Assembly: GCF_937616625.2 (NCBI RefSeq)
Contig: NC_065572.1
Coordinates: 38,715,653 to 38,779,652, forward strand
DNA: 64,000 nt
From: Mercurialis annua
Lineage: Eukaryota > Streptophyta > Magnoliopsida > Malpighiales > Euphorbiaceae
Direction of reading: 5' to 3'
Numbering within the stretch: the first letter of the stretch is position 1; every line of letters begins with the position of its first letter. A program made the position numbers and the translations under genes. Shown one piece after another: positions 14,203 to 26,998 of this stretch. The notes beneath the pieces were generated by a model. That model was not told the origin of the DNA. It made no database searches and was given only the letters and a program-made list of their open reading frames with translations.

Positions 14203-15885
14203 ATGTTTACAAACGTTACGAAACAAATCCAAGCGTTTAACCTTTTTAGACATTTAAGCCAAACGTTTACAAACATTACAAAACAAATCCAAGCGTTTCA
14301 CCTTTTTAGAAATTTAAGCCAAAAGTTTACAAACATAACTAAACAAATCCAAGAGTTTCACCTTTTTAGCAATTTAAGCCAAACGTTTACGAACGTTACG
14401 AAACAAATCCAAACGTTTCACCTTTTTAGCGATTTTAGTCAAACGTTTACAAACGTTACGAAACAAATCTCAACGTTTCACCTTTTTAGCTATTTAAGCC
14501 AAACATTTACAAATGTTTGAAAACAAATCCAAATGTTTCACCTTTTTAGCAATTTAAGCCAAACGTTTACAAACGTTGCGAAACAAATTCAAGCATTTCA
14601 CCTTTTTAGCAATTTAAGCCAAATGTTTACAAACGTTACAAAACAAATCCAAGCGTTTCACCTTTTTAGTAATTTTTGCGAAATATTTACAAACGTTAGC
14701 GATTTAAGCGAAATGTTTATAAACTTACGAAACAAATCCAAACGTTTCATCTTTTTAGCGATTGAAGCCAAACGTTTACAAATGTTACCAAATAAATCCA
14801 AACGTTTCCCCTTTATAGCGATATAAGCCAAACGTTTACAAACATTACTAAACAAATCCAAACGTTTCTCCTTTTTAGCAATTTAAGCCAAACGTTTACA
14901 AACGTTACGAAACAAATCCAAACGTTTCGCCTTTTTAGCAATTTAAGCCAAACGTTTACGAACATTACGAAAAAAATTCAAACGTTTCCCCATTTTATCG
15001 ATTTAAGCCAAACGTTTAAAATGTTACGAAACAAATCCAAATGTTTCACCTTTTTGGCGATTTAAGCCAAACGTTTAAAACATTACGAAACAAATCCAAA
15101 CGTTTCAACTTTTAAGCAATTTATGCAAAACGTTTACAAACATTACGAAACAAATCGAAGTGTTTCATCTTTTTAGCGATTGAAGCCAAATGTTTACAAA
15201 CGTTACGAAACAAATCCAAACGTTTCACATTTTTAGCAATTTAAGCAAAAGGTTTACAAATGTTACGAAAGAAAAACCAATTGTTTCACCTATTTTTAGC
15301 AATTTAAGCCAAATGTTTACAAATGTTACGAAACAAAACAAATGTTTCACCTATTTAGCGATTTAAGCCAACGTTTACAAACGTTACAAAACAAATCGAA
15401 ACGTTTCACCTTTTTAGTGATTTAAGACAAACATTTACAAACATTACGAAACAAATCCAAACGTTTCACCTTTTTAGCAATTTAAATCCAAACATTTCAC
15501 CTCTTTAGCAAATTAAGCCAAACATTTTCAAAAGTTACGAAACAAATCCAAAAGCTTAACCTTTCTAGCGATTTAAGCCAAACTTTTCACCTTTCTAGCG
15601 ATTTAAGCCAAACGTTTACAAACGTTAGGAAACAAATCCAAATGTTTCACCTTTTTAGCGAATTAAGCCAAATGTTTACAAACGTTACAAAACCCTTTTT
15701 AATAATTTGAGCCAAACGTTTACTAACATTACGAAACAAATCAAAACGTTTAATGTTTTTAGCGATCTAAAACAAATGTTACGAAATAAATCCAAACGTT
15801 TCACCTTTTTAGCGATTTAAGCCAAAAGTCTACAAACATTACGAAACAAATCCAAGCGTTTCCCCTTTTTAGCAATTTAAGCCAA
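14203..15885. repeat. 1,683-bp nested repeat, copy within second 5.5-kb unit
   Basis: Same unit as 8703-10385, displaced by 5,500 bp, and followed at 15886 by the next copy (period again 1,683). The nested duplication therefore predates the 5.5-kb duplication. Confidence 0.83.
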
Positions 15886-17360
15886 ATGTTTACAGACGTT
15901 ACGAAACAAATCCAAGCGTTTAACCTTTTTAGACATTTAAGCCAAACGTTTACAAACATTACAAAACAAATCCAAGCGTTTCACCTTTTTAGAAATTTAA
16001 GCCAAAAGTTTACAAACATTATTAAACAAATCCAAGAGTTTCACCTTTTTAACAATTTAAGCCAAACGTTTACGAACGTTACGAAACAAATCCAAGCGTT
16101 TCACCTTTTTAGCGATTTTAGTCAAACGTTTACAAACGTTACGAAACAAATCTAAACGTTTCACCTTTTTAGCTATTTAAGCCAAACATTTACAATGGTT
16201 TGAAAACAAATCCAAATGTTTCACCTTTTTAGCAATATAAGCCAAACGTTGCAAAACAAATTCAAGCATTTCACCTTTTTAGCAATTTAAGCCAAACGTT
16301 TACAAACGTTACAAAACAAATCCAAGCGTTTCACCTTTTTAGTAATTTTAGCGAAATATTTACAAACGTTAGCGATTTAAGCGAAATGTTTAAAAACTTA
16401 CGAAACAAATCCAAACGTTTCATCTTTTTAGCGATTGAAGCCAAACGTTTACAAATGTTACCAAATAAATCCAAACGTTTCCCCTTTATAGCGATATAAG
16501 CCAAACGTTTACAAACATTACTAAACAAATCCAAACGTTTCTCCTTTTTAGCAATTTAAGCCAAACGTTTACAAACGTTACGAAACAAATCCAAACGTTT
16601 CGCCTTTTTAGCAATTTAAGCCAAACGTTTACGAACATTACGAAAAAAATTCAAACGTTTCCCCATTTTATCGATTTAAGCCAAACGTTTAAAATGTTAC
16701 GAAACAAATCCAAATGTTTCACCTTTTTGGCGATTTAAGCCAAACGTTTAAAACGTTACGAAACAAATCCAAACGTTTCAACTTTTAAGCAATTTATGCA
16801 AAACGTTTACAAACATTACGAAACAAATCGAAGTGTTTCATCTTTTTAGCGATTGAAGCCAAATGTTTACAAACGTTACGAAATAAATCCAAACGTTTCA
16901 CATTTTTAGCAATTTAAGCAAAAGGTTTACAAATGTTACGAAAGAAAAACCAATTGTTTCACCTATTTTAAGCAATTTAAGCCAAATGTTTACAAATGTT
17001 ACGAAACAAAACAAATGTTTCACCTATTTAGCGATTTAAGCCAACGTTTACAAACGTTACAAAACAAATCAAAACATTTCACCTTTTTAGTGATTTAAGT
17101 CAAACATTTACAAACATTATGAAACAAATCCAAACGTTTCACCTTTTTAGCAATTTAAATCCAAACATTTCACCTCTTTAGCAAATTAAGCCAAACATTT
17201 TCAAAAGTTAAACAAATCCAAAAGTTTAACCTTTTTAGCGATTTAAGCCAAACTTTTCACCTTTCTAGCGATTTAAGCCAAACGTTTACAAACGTTAGGA
17301 AACAAATCCAAATGTTTCACCTTTTTAGCGAATTAAGCCAAACGTTTACAAACGTTACGA
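15886..17360. repeat. 1,683-bp nested repeat, last copy (incomplete)
   Basis: Follows 14203-15885 in tandem and matches it for about 1.47 kb. It then diverges in the GAAAGTAATCC region. A 17-bp loss at about 16250 (CCAAACGTTGCAAAAC) is private to this copy. Confidence 0.78.
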
Positions 17361-17759
17361 AAGTAATCCAAAAATTTACAACGTTACGAAACCCTTTTTA
17401 ATAATTTAAGCCAAACGTTTACTAACGTTACGAAACAAACCAAAACCTTTAATCTTTTTAGCGATCTAAAACAAACGTTACGAAATAAATCCAAATGTTT
17501 CACCTTTTTAGCGATTTAAGCCAAACGTTTACAAACGTTACGAAACAAAACCAAACGTTTCACCTTTTCAGCAATTTAAGCCAAACGTTTACTGACGTTA
17601 CGAAACAAATCCCAAACGTTTCACCTTAGCGGATTAAGACAAACGTTTACACATGTTACGAAACAAATACAAAAGTTTTACCTTTTTAGCGATTTAAGTC
17701 AAAAGTTTACAAACGTTACGAAACAAATCCAGGCATTTCACCTTTTTAGCGATTTAAGC
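17361..17759. repeat. Satellite segment upstream of first MITE
   Basis: Short and irregular monomers, including AACAAATCCCAAACG and CACCTTAGCGGATTAAG. They are repeated in front of every MITE copy (about 24.7-25.1, 31.8-32.2, 44.1-44.5 and 50.8-51.2 kb). The segment ends in GATTTAAGC at 17751-17759, the left target-site duplication of the MITE. Confidence 0.88.
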
Positions 17760-18142
17760 GGATAATAAACTCCCTGGGTCACTCAAGTCTCAGGAAATTT
17801 TAAAAAGGTCACTAAAGTCAATATTCTTACAAAGTGGTCACTGAACTATACCTTTTATTACAAAAATATTTCTATTGTTACGAAAAGAACACTAAACGTT
17901 TTGTGAACTACAATAAAATCATTGGGTTATTTCTTTTATTACAAAAAAGTCACTGAACTATGTTCCTTTTTGTAATTTTGGCTTGCCACGTAAGCAAAAA
18001 TATTAGGTTTTTACGTCGTTTTATATGGGTGAACCCTTTTGTAATAAAAGGTAAAGTTCAGTGACCATTTTGTAAGAAAATTGACTTTAGTGACCTTTTT
18101 GAAATTTCCTAAGACTTGAGTGATCCAAGGAGTTTAATATCC
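17760..18142. mobile_element. Mutator-type MITE, copy 1 (383 bp)
   Basis: A 383-bp non-coding element interrupting a satellite monomer. It begins GGATAATAAACTCC and ends GGAGTTTAATATCC. The terminal inverted repeats are about 106 bp (17760-17865 and 18037-18142) and almost perfect. It is flanked by GATTTAAGC (17751-17759) and GATTGAAGC (18143-18151), a 9-bp target-site duplication with one later change. Long TIRs plus a 9-bp duplication are the established hallmark of Mutator-like elements; no transposase is encoded, so it could only have moved in trans. A partial extra copy of the GTCACTGAACTAT motif lies inside at about 17950. This copy reads AAACGTTTTG where the others read AAACTTTTTG. Confidence 0.9.
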
Positions 18143-21100
18143 GATTGAAGCCAAACGTTAAAAACGTTACAAAATAAATGTAGACATTTTTACTTTTAGC
18201 TATTTAAGTCAAATGTTTACAAATGTTACGAAACAAATCCAAACGTTTCCCCTTTTTAGGGACTGAAGTCAAACATTTCCAAACGTTACGAAATAAATTT
18301 AAATGTTTACAAACGTTTCGAAACAAAACCAAGCGTTTCCCGTTTTTATCAATTTAAGCAAAACATTTACAAACATTAGAAAAAAAATCTAAGCGTTTCA
18401 CCTTTTTAGCAATTTAAGCCAAACGTTTACAAACGTTACGAAACAAATACAAGTGTTTCACCTTTTTAGCAATTCAAGCCAAACATTTACAAACGTTACA
18501 AAACAAAACCAAACTTTTATAACGTTATGAAACAAATTCAAACGTTTTTCATTTTTAGCGATTTAAGCAAAATGTTTACACACGTTACGAAACAAATCCA
18601 ATCGTTTAAAATGTTACGAAACAAATTCAAACGTTTACAAACGTTACGAAACAAACCAAGTGTTTCACCTTTTTAGCAATTTAAGCCAAACGTTTAGAAG
18701 ATTACAAAATAAATTCAAGGGTTTCAGCTTTTTAGGAATTTAAGTCAAACGTTTACAAACGTTACGAAACAAATCCAATCGTTTCACCTTTTTAGCAATT
18801 CAAGGCAAATGTTTACAAACGTTACGAAAAAAATCCAAACATTTCACCTTTTTAGCGATTTAAGCCAAACCTTTACAATCATTACGAAACATATCCAATC
18901 AACTTTTTAGCGATTTAAGCGAAACGTTTGCAAACGTTACCAAACAAATCTAAACGTTTCACCTTTTTAGCGAGTTAAGCCAAACGTTTACAAACGGTAT
19001 GAAACAAATCCAAACGTTTCACCTTTTGAGCGATTTAAGCCAAACGTTTACAAACGCTACGAAACAAATCCCAACGTTTCACCTTTTTAGCAAATTAAGC
19101 CAAAGATTTATAAACGTTACGAAACAAATTCAAACGTTTCACTTTTTTTTGCGATTTAAGCCAAACGTCTGCAAACGTTACGAAAAAAATACAAACCTTT
19201 CCCCTTTAGCGATTTAAGCCAAACGTTTTCAAACGTTACGAAAGAAATCCAAATATTTCACCTTTTTAGCGATTTAAGCCAGACGTTTACAAACGTTACA
19301 AAACAAATCCAAATATTTCACCTTTTTAGCAATTTAAGCCAAAAGTTTACAATCGTTACGAAACAAAACCAAACGTTTAAAACGTTATGAATCAAATTAA
19401 AACGTTTCACATTTTTAGCGATTTAAGCCAAAGATTTAAAAACGTTACGAAACAAAACCAAGCGTTTAACCTTTTTAGAAATTTAAGCCAAATGTATACA
19501 AACTTTACGAAACAAATTCAAGCGTTTCACCTTTTTAGCAATTTAAGCCAAACATTTACAAACGTTACGAAACAGAACCAAGCGTTTCACCTTTTTAGAA
19601 ATTTATGCCAAATGTTTACAAACATTACGAGACAAATCCAAGCGTTTCACCTTTTTAGCAATTTAAGCCAAACGTTTACAAACGTTACGAAACAAATCCA
19701 AATATTTCACCTTTTTAGAATATTAAGCCAAATGTTTACAAACGGTACGAAACAAATCCAAATGTTTCACCTTTATAGCGATTTAAGCCAATCATTTACA
19801 AACGCTACGAAACAAATCCAAATATTTCACCTTTTTAGCAATGTAAGCCAAACGTTTACAAACGTTAAAAAACTAATCCAAGTGTTTCACCTTTTTAGCA
19901 ATTTAAACCAAACATTTACAAACATTACGAAACAAATCCATGTGTTTCATCTTTTGATCAATCTAAGCCAAACATTTACAAACATTACGAAACAAATCCT
20001 TTTTTTAGCGATTTAAACAAAACATTTAAAAGGTTACGCAACCAATCCAAATGTTTGACCTTTTTAGCAATTTAAGCGAAACGTTTACAAAAGTCACGAA
20101 ACAAATCCAAGTGTTTCACCTTTTTAGAAATTTAAGCCAAATATTTACAAACGTTACGAAACAAATCCAAGCGTTTCACCTTTTTAGCAATTTAAGCAAA
20201 ACGTTTACGAACGTTACGAAACAAATCCAAGCGTTTCACCTTTTTAGCAATTCAAGCCGAACGTTTACAACCGTTACGAAACAAATACAAACATTAAACC
20301 TTTTAAGCGATTTAAGACAAACCTTTACAAACATTACAAAACAAATCCAAACATTTCACCTTTTTAGCCATTTAAGCGAAACGTTTGCAAACGTTACGAA
20401 ACAAATCAAGACGTTTCACCTTTTTAGCGATTTAAGCAAAACGTTTACAAACGGTAAGAAACAAATCCAAATGTTTAACCTTTTGAGTGATTTAAACCAA
20501 ACGTTTAAAAACGCTACGAAACAAATCCCAACATTTCACCTTTTTAGCAATTTAAGCCAAACATTTACAAATGTTACGAAACAAATCCAAACGTTTCATC
20601 TTTTTATCAATCTAAGCCAAACGTTTACAAACTATGCGAAAAAAAATCCAAACGTTTCCTTTTTTTAGCTATTTAAACAAAACGTTTAAAAGGTTACGCA
20701 ACCAATCCAAATGTTTCACCTTTTTAGCAATTTAAGCGAAACGTTTACAAACGTCACGAAACAAATCCAAGTGTTTCACCTTTTTAGCAATTTAAGCCAA
20801 ATATTTACAAACGTTACGAAACAAATCTAAGCCTTTCACCTTTTTAGCAATTTAAGCAAAATGTTTACGAACGTTACGAAACAAATCCAAGCGTTTCACC
20901 TTTTTAGCAATTCAACTCCAAACATTTCACCTTTTAAGCGATTTAAGACAAACCTTTACAAACATTACGAAACAAATCCAAATATTTCCCCTTTTGAGCG
21001 ATTTAAGCGAAACGTTTGCAAACATTACCAAACAAATCCAGACGTTTCGCCTTTTTAGCGATTTAAGCAAAACGTTTTCAAACGGTAAGAAACAAATTCA

Positions 21101-24100
21101 AATGTTTCACCTTTTGAGCGATTTAAGCCAAATGTTTACAAACGCTACGAAACAAATCCCAACATTTCACCTTTTTAGCAATTTAAGCCAAACATTTACA
21201 AACGTTACGAAACAAATCCAAAAGTTTCACTTTTTTTGCGATTTAAGCCAAACGTTTGCAAACGTTACGAAAAAAATACAAACGTTTCCACTTTTAGCGA
21301 TTTAAGCCAAATGTTTTCAAACGTTTCGAAAGAAATCCAAATGTTTCACCTTTTTAGCGATTTAAGCCAGACGTTTACAAACGTTACAAAACAAATCCAA
21401 ATGTTTCACCTTTTTAGCAATTTAAGCCAAAAGTTTACAATCGTTACGAAACAAAACCAAACGTTTAAAATGATTTGAGACAAATTAAAACGTTTCACAT
21501 TTTTAGCGATATAAGCCAAACATTTACAAACGTTACGAAACAAAACCAAGCGTTTCACCTTTTTAGAAATTTGAGCCAAATGTTTACTAACATTACGAAA
21601 CAAATCCAAGCGTTTCACCTTTTTAGCAATTTAAGCCAAAAGTTTACAAACGTTACGAAACAAATCCAAACGTTTCACCTTTTTAGCAATTTAAGCCAAA
21701 CGTTTACAAACGTTACGAAACATATCTAAACGTTTTACCTTTTTAGCGATTTAAGCCAAACATTTACAAACGTTATAAAACAAATCCAAGCGTTTCACCT
21801 TTTTAGCAATATAATCCAAACGTTTACAAACGTTACGAAACAAAACCAAACGTTTCACCTTTTTAGCAATTTAAGGCAAACGTTTACAAACGTTACGAAA
21901 CAAATCTAAACGTTTTACCTTTTTAGCGATTTAAGCCAAACATTTACAAACGTTATAAAACAAATCCAAGCGTTTCACCTTTTTAGCAATATAAGCCAAA
22001 TGTTTACAAACGTTACGAACCAAATCCAAGCGTTTCACCTTTTTAGCAATTTAAGCGAAATGTTTACAAACATTACGAAACAAATCCAAACGTTTCACCT
22101 TTTAGCGATTTAAGCGAAATGTTTATAAACATTACGAAACAAATCCAAACGTTTCACCTTTTTAGCAATTTAAGCTAAACGTTTACAAACAATACAAAAC
22201 AAATCCAAGCGTTTCACCTTTTTAGCAATTTAAGCCAAATCTTTACAAACGTTACGAAACAAATCCAAGTGTTTCACCTTTTTAGCATTTTAAGCCAAAC
22301 AGTTACAAACATTACAAAACAAATCTAAGTGTTTCACCTTTTTAGCAATATAAGCCAAACGTTTACAAACATTACGAAACAAAACCAAGCGTTTCACCTT
22401 TTTAGCAATTTAAGCAAAACGTTTACAAACGTTCCGAAACAAATCCAAATGTTTCACCTTATTGGCAATTTAAGCCAAACGTTTACAAAGGTAAGGAAAC
22501 AAATCTGAATGTTTGACCTTTTTAGCGATTTAAGCCAAACGTTTAAAAACGATACAAAACAAATCCAAACGTTTCCCCTTATCAACAATTTAAGCCAAAC
22601 CCTTACAAACGTTACGAAACAAATCCAAACGTTTCACCTTTTTAGCGATTTAAGCCAAACGTTTACAAACGTTACGAAACAAATCCAAATGTTTCACCTT
22701 TTTAGCGATTTAAGCCAAACGTTTACAAACGTTACGAAACAAATCCAAACGTTTCACCTTTTTAGCGATTTAAGGCAAACATTTTCAAACGTTACGAAAC
22801 AAATCCAAATGTTTCACTTTTTTAGCGATTTAAGCCAAACGTTTAAATGTTTCACCTTTTTAGCAATTTAAGCCAAGCGTTTACAAACATTATGAAACAA
22901 AACCAAATGTTTAAAACATTATGAAACAAATTAAAACGTTTCACATTTTTAGCGATTTAAGCCAAACGTTTAAATGTTTCACATTTTTAGCAATTTAAGC
23001 CAAGCGTTTACAAACATTATGAAACAAAACCAAATGTTTAAAACATTATGAAACAAATTAAAACGTTTCACATTTTTAGCGATTTAAGCCAAACGTTTAC
23101 AAACGTTACGAAACAAAACCAATCGTTTCACCTTTTTAGCAATTTAAGCCAAACGTTTACAAACCTTACAAAACAAATCCAAACGTTTCATCTTTTTAGC
23201 AATTTAAGCAAAACGTTTTCAAACGGTAAGAAACAAATTCAAATGTTTCACCTTTTGAGCGATTTAAGCAAAATGTTTACAAACGCTACGAAACAAATCC
23301 CAACATTTCACCTTTTTAGCAATTTAAGCCAAACATTTACAAACGTTACGAAACAAATCCAAAAGTTTCACTTTTTTTGCGATTTAAGCCAAACGTTTGC
23401 AAACGTTACGAAAAAAATACAAATGTTTCCCCTTTTAGCGATTTAAGCCAAATGTTTTCAAACGTTACGAAAGAAATACAAATGTTTCACCTTTTTAGCG
23501 ATTTAAGCCAGACCACAAACGTTACAAAACAAATCCAAATGTTTCACCTTTTTAGCAATTTAAGCCAAACGTTTACAAACGTTGCGAAACAAATTCAAGC
23601 ATTTCACCTTTTTAGCAATTTAAGCCAAACGTTTACAAACGTTACAAAACAAATCCAAGCGTTTCACCTTTTTAGTAATTTTAACGAAATATTTACAAAC
23701 GTTAGCGATTTAAGCGAAATGTTTAAAAACTTACGAAACAAATCCAAACGTTTCATCTTTTTAGCGATTGAAGCCAAATGTTTACAAATGTTACCAAATA
23801 AATCCAAACGTTTCCCCTTTATAGCGATATAAGCCAAACGTTTACAAACATAACTAAACAAATCCAAACGTTTCTCCTTTTTAGCAATTTAAGCCAAACG
23901 TTTACAAATGTTACGAAACAAATCCAAACGTTTCGCCTTTTTAGCAATTTAAGCCAAACGTTTACGAACATTACGAAAAAAATTCATACGTTTCCCCATT
24001 TTATCGATTTAAGCCAAACGTTTAAAATGTTACGAAACAAATCCAAATGTTTCACCTTTTTGGCGATTTAAGCCAAACGTTTAAAACGTTACGAAACAAA

Positions 24101-25085
24101 TCCAAACGTTTCAACTTTTAAGCAATTTATGCAAAACGTTTACAAACATTACGAAACAAATCGAAGTGTTTCATCTTTTTAGCGATTGAAGCCAAATGTT
24201 TGCAAACGTTACGAAATAAATCCAAACGTTTCACATTTTTAGCAATTTAAGCAAAAGGTTTACAAATGTTACGAAAGAAAAACCAATTGTTTCACCTATT
24301 TTTAGCGATTTAAGCCAAATGTTACGAAACAAAACAAATGTTTCACGTATTTAGCGATTTAAGCCAACGTTTACAAACGTTACAAAACAAATCCAAACGT
24401 TTCACCTTTTTAGTGATTTAAGTCAAACATTTACAAACATTACGAAACAAATCCAAACGTTTCACCTTTTTAGCAATTTAAATCCAAACATTTCACCTCT
24501 TTAGAAAATTAAGCCAAACATTTTCAAAAGTTACGAAACAAATCCAAAAGTTTAACCTTTTTAGCGATTTAAGCCAAACTTTTCACCTTTCTAGCGATTT
24601 AAGCCAAACGTTTACAAACGTTAGGAAATAAATCCAAATGTTTCACCTTTTTAGCGAATTAAGCCAAACGTTTACAAACGTTACGAAAGTAATCCAAAAA
24701 TTTAAAACGTTACGAAACCCTTTTTAATAATTTAAGCCAAACGTTTACTAACGTTACGAAACAAACCAAAACCTTTAATCTTTTTAGCGATCTAAAACAA
24801 ACGTTACGAAATAAATCCAAATGTTTCACCTTTTTAGCGATTTAAGCCAAACGTTTACAAACGTTACGAAACAAAACCAAACGTTTCACCTTTTCAGCAA
24901 TTTAAGCCAAACGTTTACTGACGTTACGAAACAAATCCCAAACGTTTCACCTTAGCGGATTAATACAAACGTTTACACATGTTACGAAACAAATACAAAA
25001 GTTTTACCTTTTTAGCGATTTAAGTCAAAAGTTTACAAACGTTACGAAACAAATCCAAGCATTTCACCTTTTTAGCGATTTAAGC
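18143..25085. repeat. MITE-delimited satellite unit U1 (6.9 kb)
   Basis: Satellite between MITE copies 1 and 2. The first few hundred bases are a diverged set of monomers (AAATGTAGACATTTTTAC, CCTTTTTAGGGACTG) that follows every MITE copy. The middle (about 19.0-21.7 kb) resembles the first 6.7 kb of the window. The last 3.4 kb resembles the end of the 5.5-kb units. U1 contains a 127-bp tandem duplication near 22841-23094. The segment about 20233-21665 has no counterpart in U2. Confidence 0.92.
22841..23094. repeat. 127-bp tandem duplication around short monomers
   Basis: GTTTAAATGTTTCACC recurs at 22841 and 22968, with the intervening A-B-B half-monomer arrangement duplicated. The same pair is present in U2 (29966 and 30093) and, split by the 1.85-kb transposon, in U3 (about 40520 and 42505). 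It is not doubled in the 8.3-kb, 13.8-kb or U4 (48.9-kb) equivalents. Confidence 0.8.
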
Positions 25086-25469
25086 GGATAATAAACTCCC
25101 TGGGTCACTCAAGTCTCAGGAAATTTTAAAAAGGTCACTAAAGTCAATTTTCTTACAAAGTGGTCACTGAACTATATCTTTTATTACAAAAATATTTCTA
25201 TTGTTACGAAAAGAACACTAAACTTTTTGTGAACTACAATAAAATCATTGGGTTATTTCTTTTATTACAAAAAAGTCACTGAACTATGTTCCTTTTTGTA
25301 ATTTTGGCTTGCCACGTAAGCAAAAATATTAGGTTTTTACGTCGTTTTATATGGGTGAACCCTTTTGTAATAAAAAGGTATAGTTCAGTGACCATTTTGT
25401 AAGAAAATTGACTTTAGTGACCTTTTTGAAATTTCCTAAGACTTGAGTGATCCAAGGAGTTTAATATCC
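25086..25469. mobile_element. Mutator-type MITE, copy 2 (384 bp)
   Basis: Same element, orientation and insertion point as copy 1. It is flanked by intact 9-bp duplications GATTTAAGC at 25077-25085 and 25470-25478. It differs from copy 1 by a handful of bases and shares AATAAAAAGGTATAG (one extra A) with copy 3. It is non-coding. Its identical flanks show that it was copied as part of the satellite unit and not by a second transposition. Confidence 0.9.
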
Positions 25470-25770
25470 GATTTAAGCCAAACGTTAAAAACGTTACAAA
25501 ATAAATGTAGACATTTTTACTTTTAGCTATTTAAGTCAAATGTTTACAAATGTTACGAAACAAATCCAAACGTTTCCCCTTTTTAGGGACTGAAGTCAAA
25601 CGTTTCCAAACGTTACGAGATAAATTCAAATGTTTACAAACGTTTCGAAACAAAACCAAGCGTTTCCCGTTTTTATCAATTTAAGCAAAACATTTACAAA
25701 CATTAGAAAAAAAATCTAAGCGTTTTACCTTTTTAGCAATTTAAGCCAAACGTTTACAAACGTTACGAAA

Positions 25771-26998
25771 CAAATACAAGTGTTTCACCTTTTTAGCAAT
25801 TCAAGCCAAACATTTACAAACGTTACAAAACAAAACCAAACTTTTATAACGTTACGAAACAAATTCAAACGTTTTTCATTTTTAGCGATTTAAGCAAAAT
25901 GTTTACACACGTTACGAAGCAAATCAAATCGTTTAAAATGTTACGAAACAAATTCAAACGTTAACAAACGTTACGAAACAAACCAAGCGTTTCACCTTTT
26001 TAGCAATTTAAGCCAAACGTTTAGAAGATTACAAAATAAATTCAAGCGTTTCACCTTTTTAGGAATTTAAGTCAAACATTTACAAACGTTACGAAACAAA
26101 TCCAATCGTTTCACCTTTTTAGCAATTCAAGGCAAATGTTTACAAACGTTACGAAAAAAATCCAAACATTTCACCTTTTTAGCGATTTAAGCCAAACCTT
26201 TACAATCATTACGAAACATATCCAATCAACTTTTTAGCGATTTAAGCGAAACGTTTGCAAACGTTACCAAACAAATCTAAACGTTTCACCTTTTTAGAGA
26301 TTTAAGCCAAACGTTTACAAACGGTATGAAACAAATCCAAACGTTTCACCTTTTGAGCGATTTAAGCCAAGCGTTTACAAACGCTACGAAACAAATCCCA
26401 ACGTTTCGCCTTTTTAGCAAATTAAGCCAAAGATTTATAAACGTTACGAAACAAATCCAAACGTTTCACTTTTTTGCGATTTAAGCCAAACGTCTGCAAA
26501 CGTTACGAAACAAATACAAACCTTTCCCCTATTAGCGATTTAAGCCAAACATTTTCAAACGTTACGAAAGAAATCCAAATATTTCACCTTTTTAGCGATT
26601 TAAGCCAGACGTTTACAAACGTTACAAAACAAATCCATATATTTCACCTTTTTAGAAATTTAAGCCAAAAGTTTACAATCGTTACGAAACAAAACCAAAC
26701 GTTTAAAACGTTTCACATTTTTAGCGATTTAAGCCAAACATTTATAAACGTTACGAAACAAAACCAAGCGTTTAACCTTTTTAGAAATTTAAGCCAAATG
26801 TATACAAACTTTACGAAACAAATTCAAGCGTTTCACCTTTTTAGCAATTTAAGCCAAACATTTACAAACGTTACGAAACAAAACCAAGCGTTTCACCTTT
26901 TTAGAAATTTAAGCCAAATGTTTACAAACATTACGAAACAAATCCAAGCGTTTCACATTTTTAGCAATTTAATCCAAACGTTTACAAACGTTACGAAA
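25771..26998. repeat. 1,228-bp tandem duplication in U2, first copy
   Basis: Starts at CAAATACAAGTGTTTCACC, followed by CAATTCAAGCC. The same landmark recurs at 26999. Both copies contain the short CTTTTATAACGTTA junction and TCCAATCAACTTTTTAGCG. U1, U4 and U5 have the landmark only once per unit. Confidence 0.85.

Larger units (their letters stand above)
12250..17360. repeat. 5.5-kb higher-order unit, copy 2
   Basis: Second copy of the unit that starts at 6770. Homology runs to about 17360. There this copy carries GAAAGTAATCC and an extra 30 bp before GAAACCCTTTTTAATAATTT, a form shared with the MITE-bearing units downstream but absent from copy 1. Copy 2 is therefore the bridge between the MITE-free and MITE-bearing parts of the array. 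It contains one complete 1,683-bp sub-unit (14203-15885) and most of a second. Confidence 0.87.

Noticed and set aside
17880..17915. Satellite-like string GTTACGAAAAGAACACTAAACG inside MITE copy 1
   Set aside because: Only short blocks match (GTTACGAAA and AAACGTTT), and the second is absent from the other four copies, so chance plus one point change explains it.
18250..18280. Telomere-like TTTAGGG from CCTTTTTAGGGACTG
   Set aside because: A single occurrence per unit and not tandem; it is a variant monomer after each MITE.
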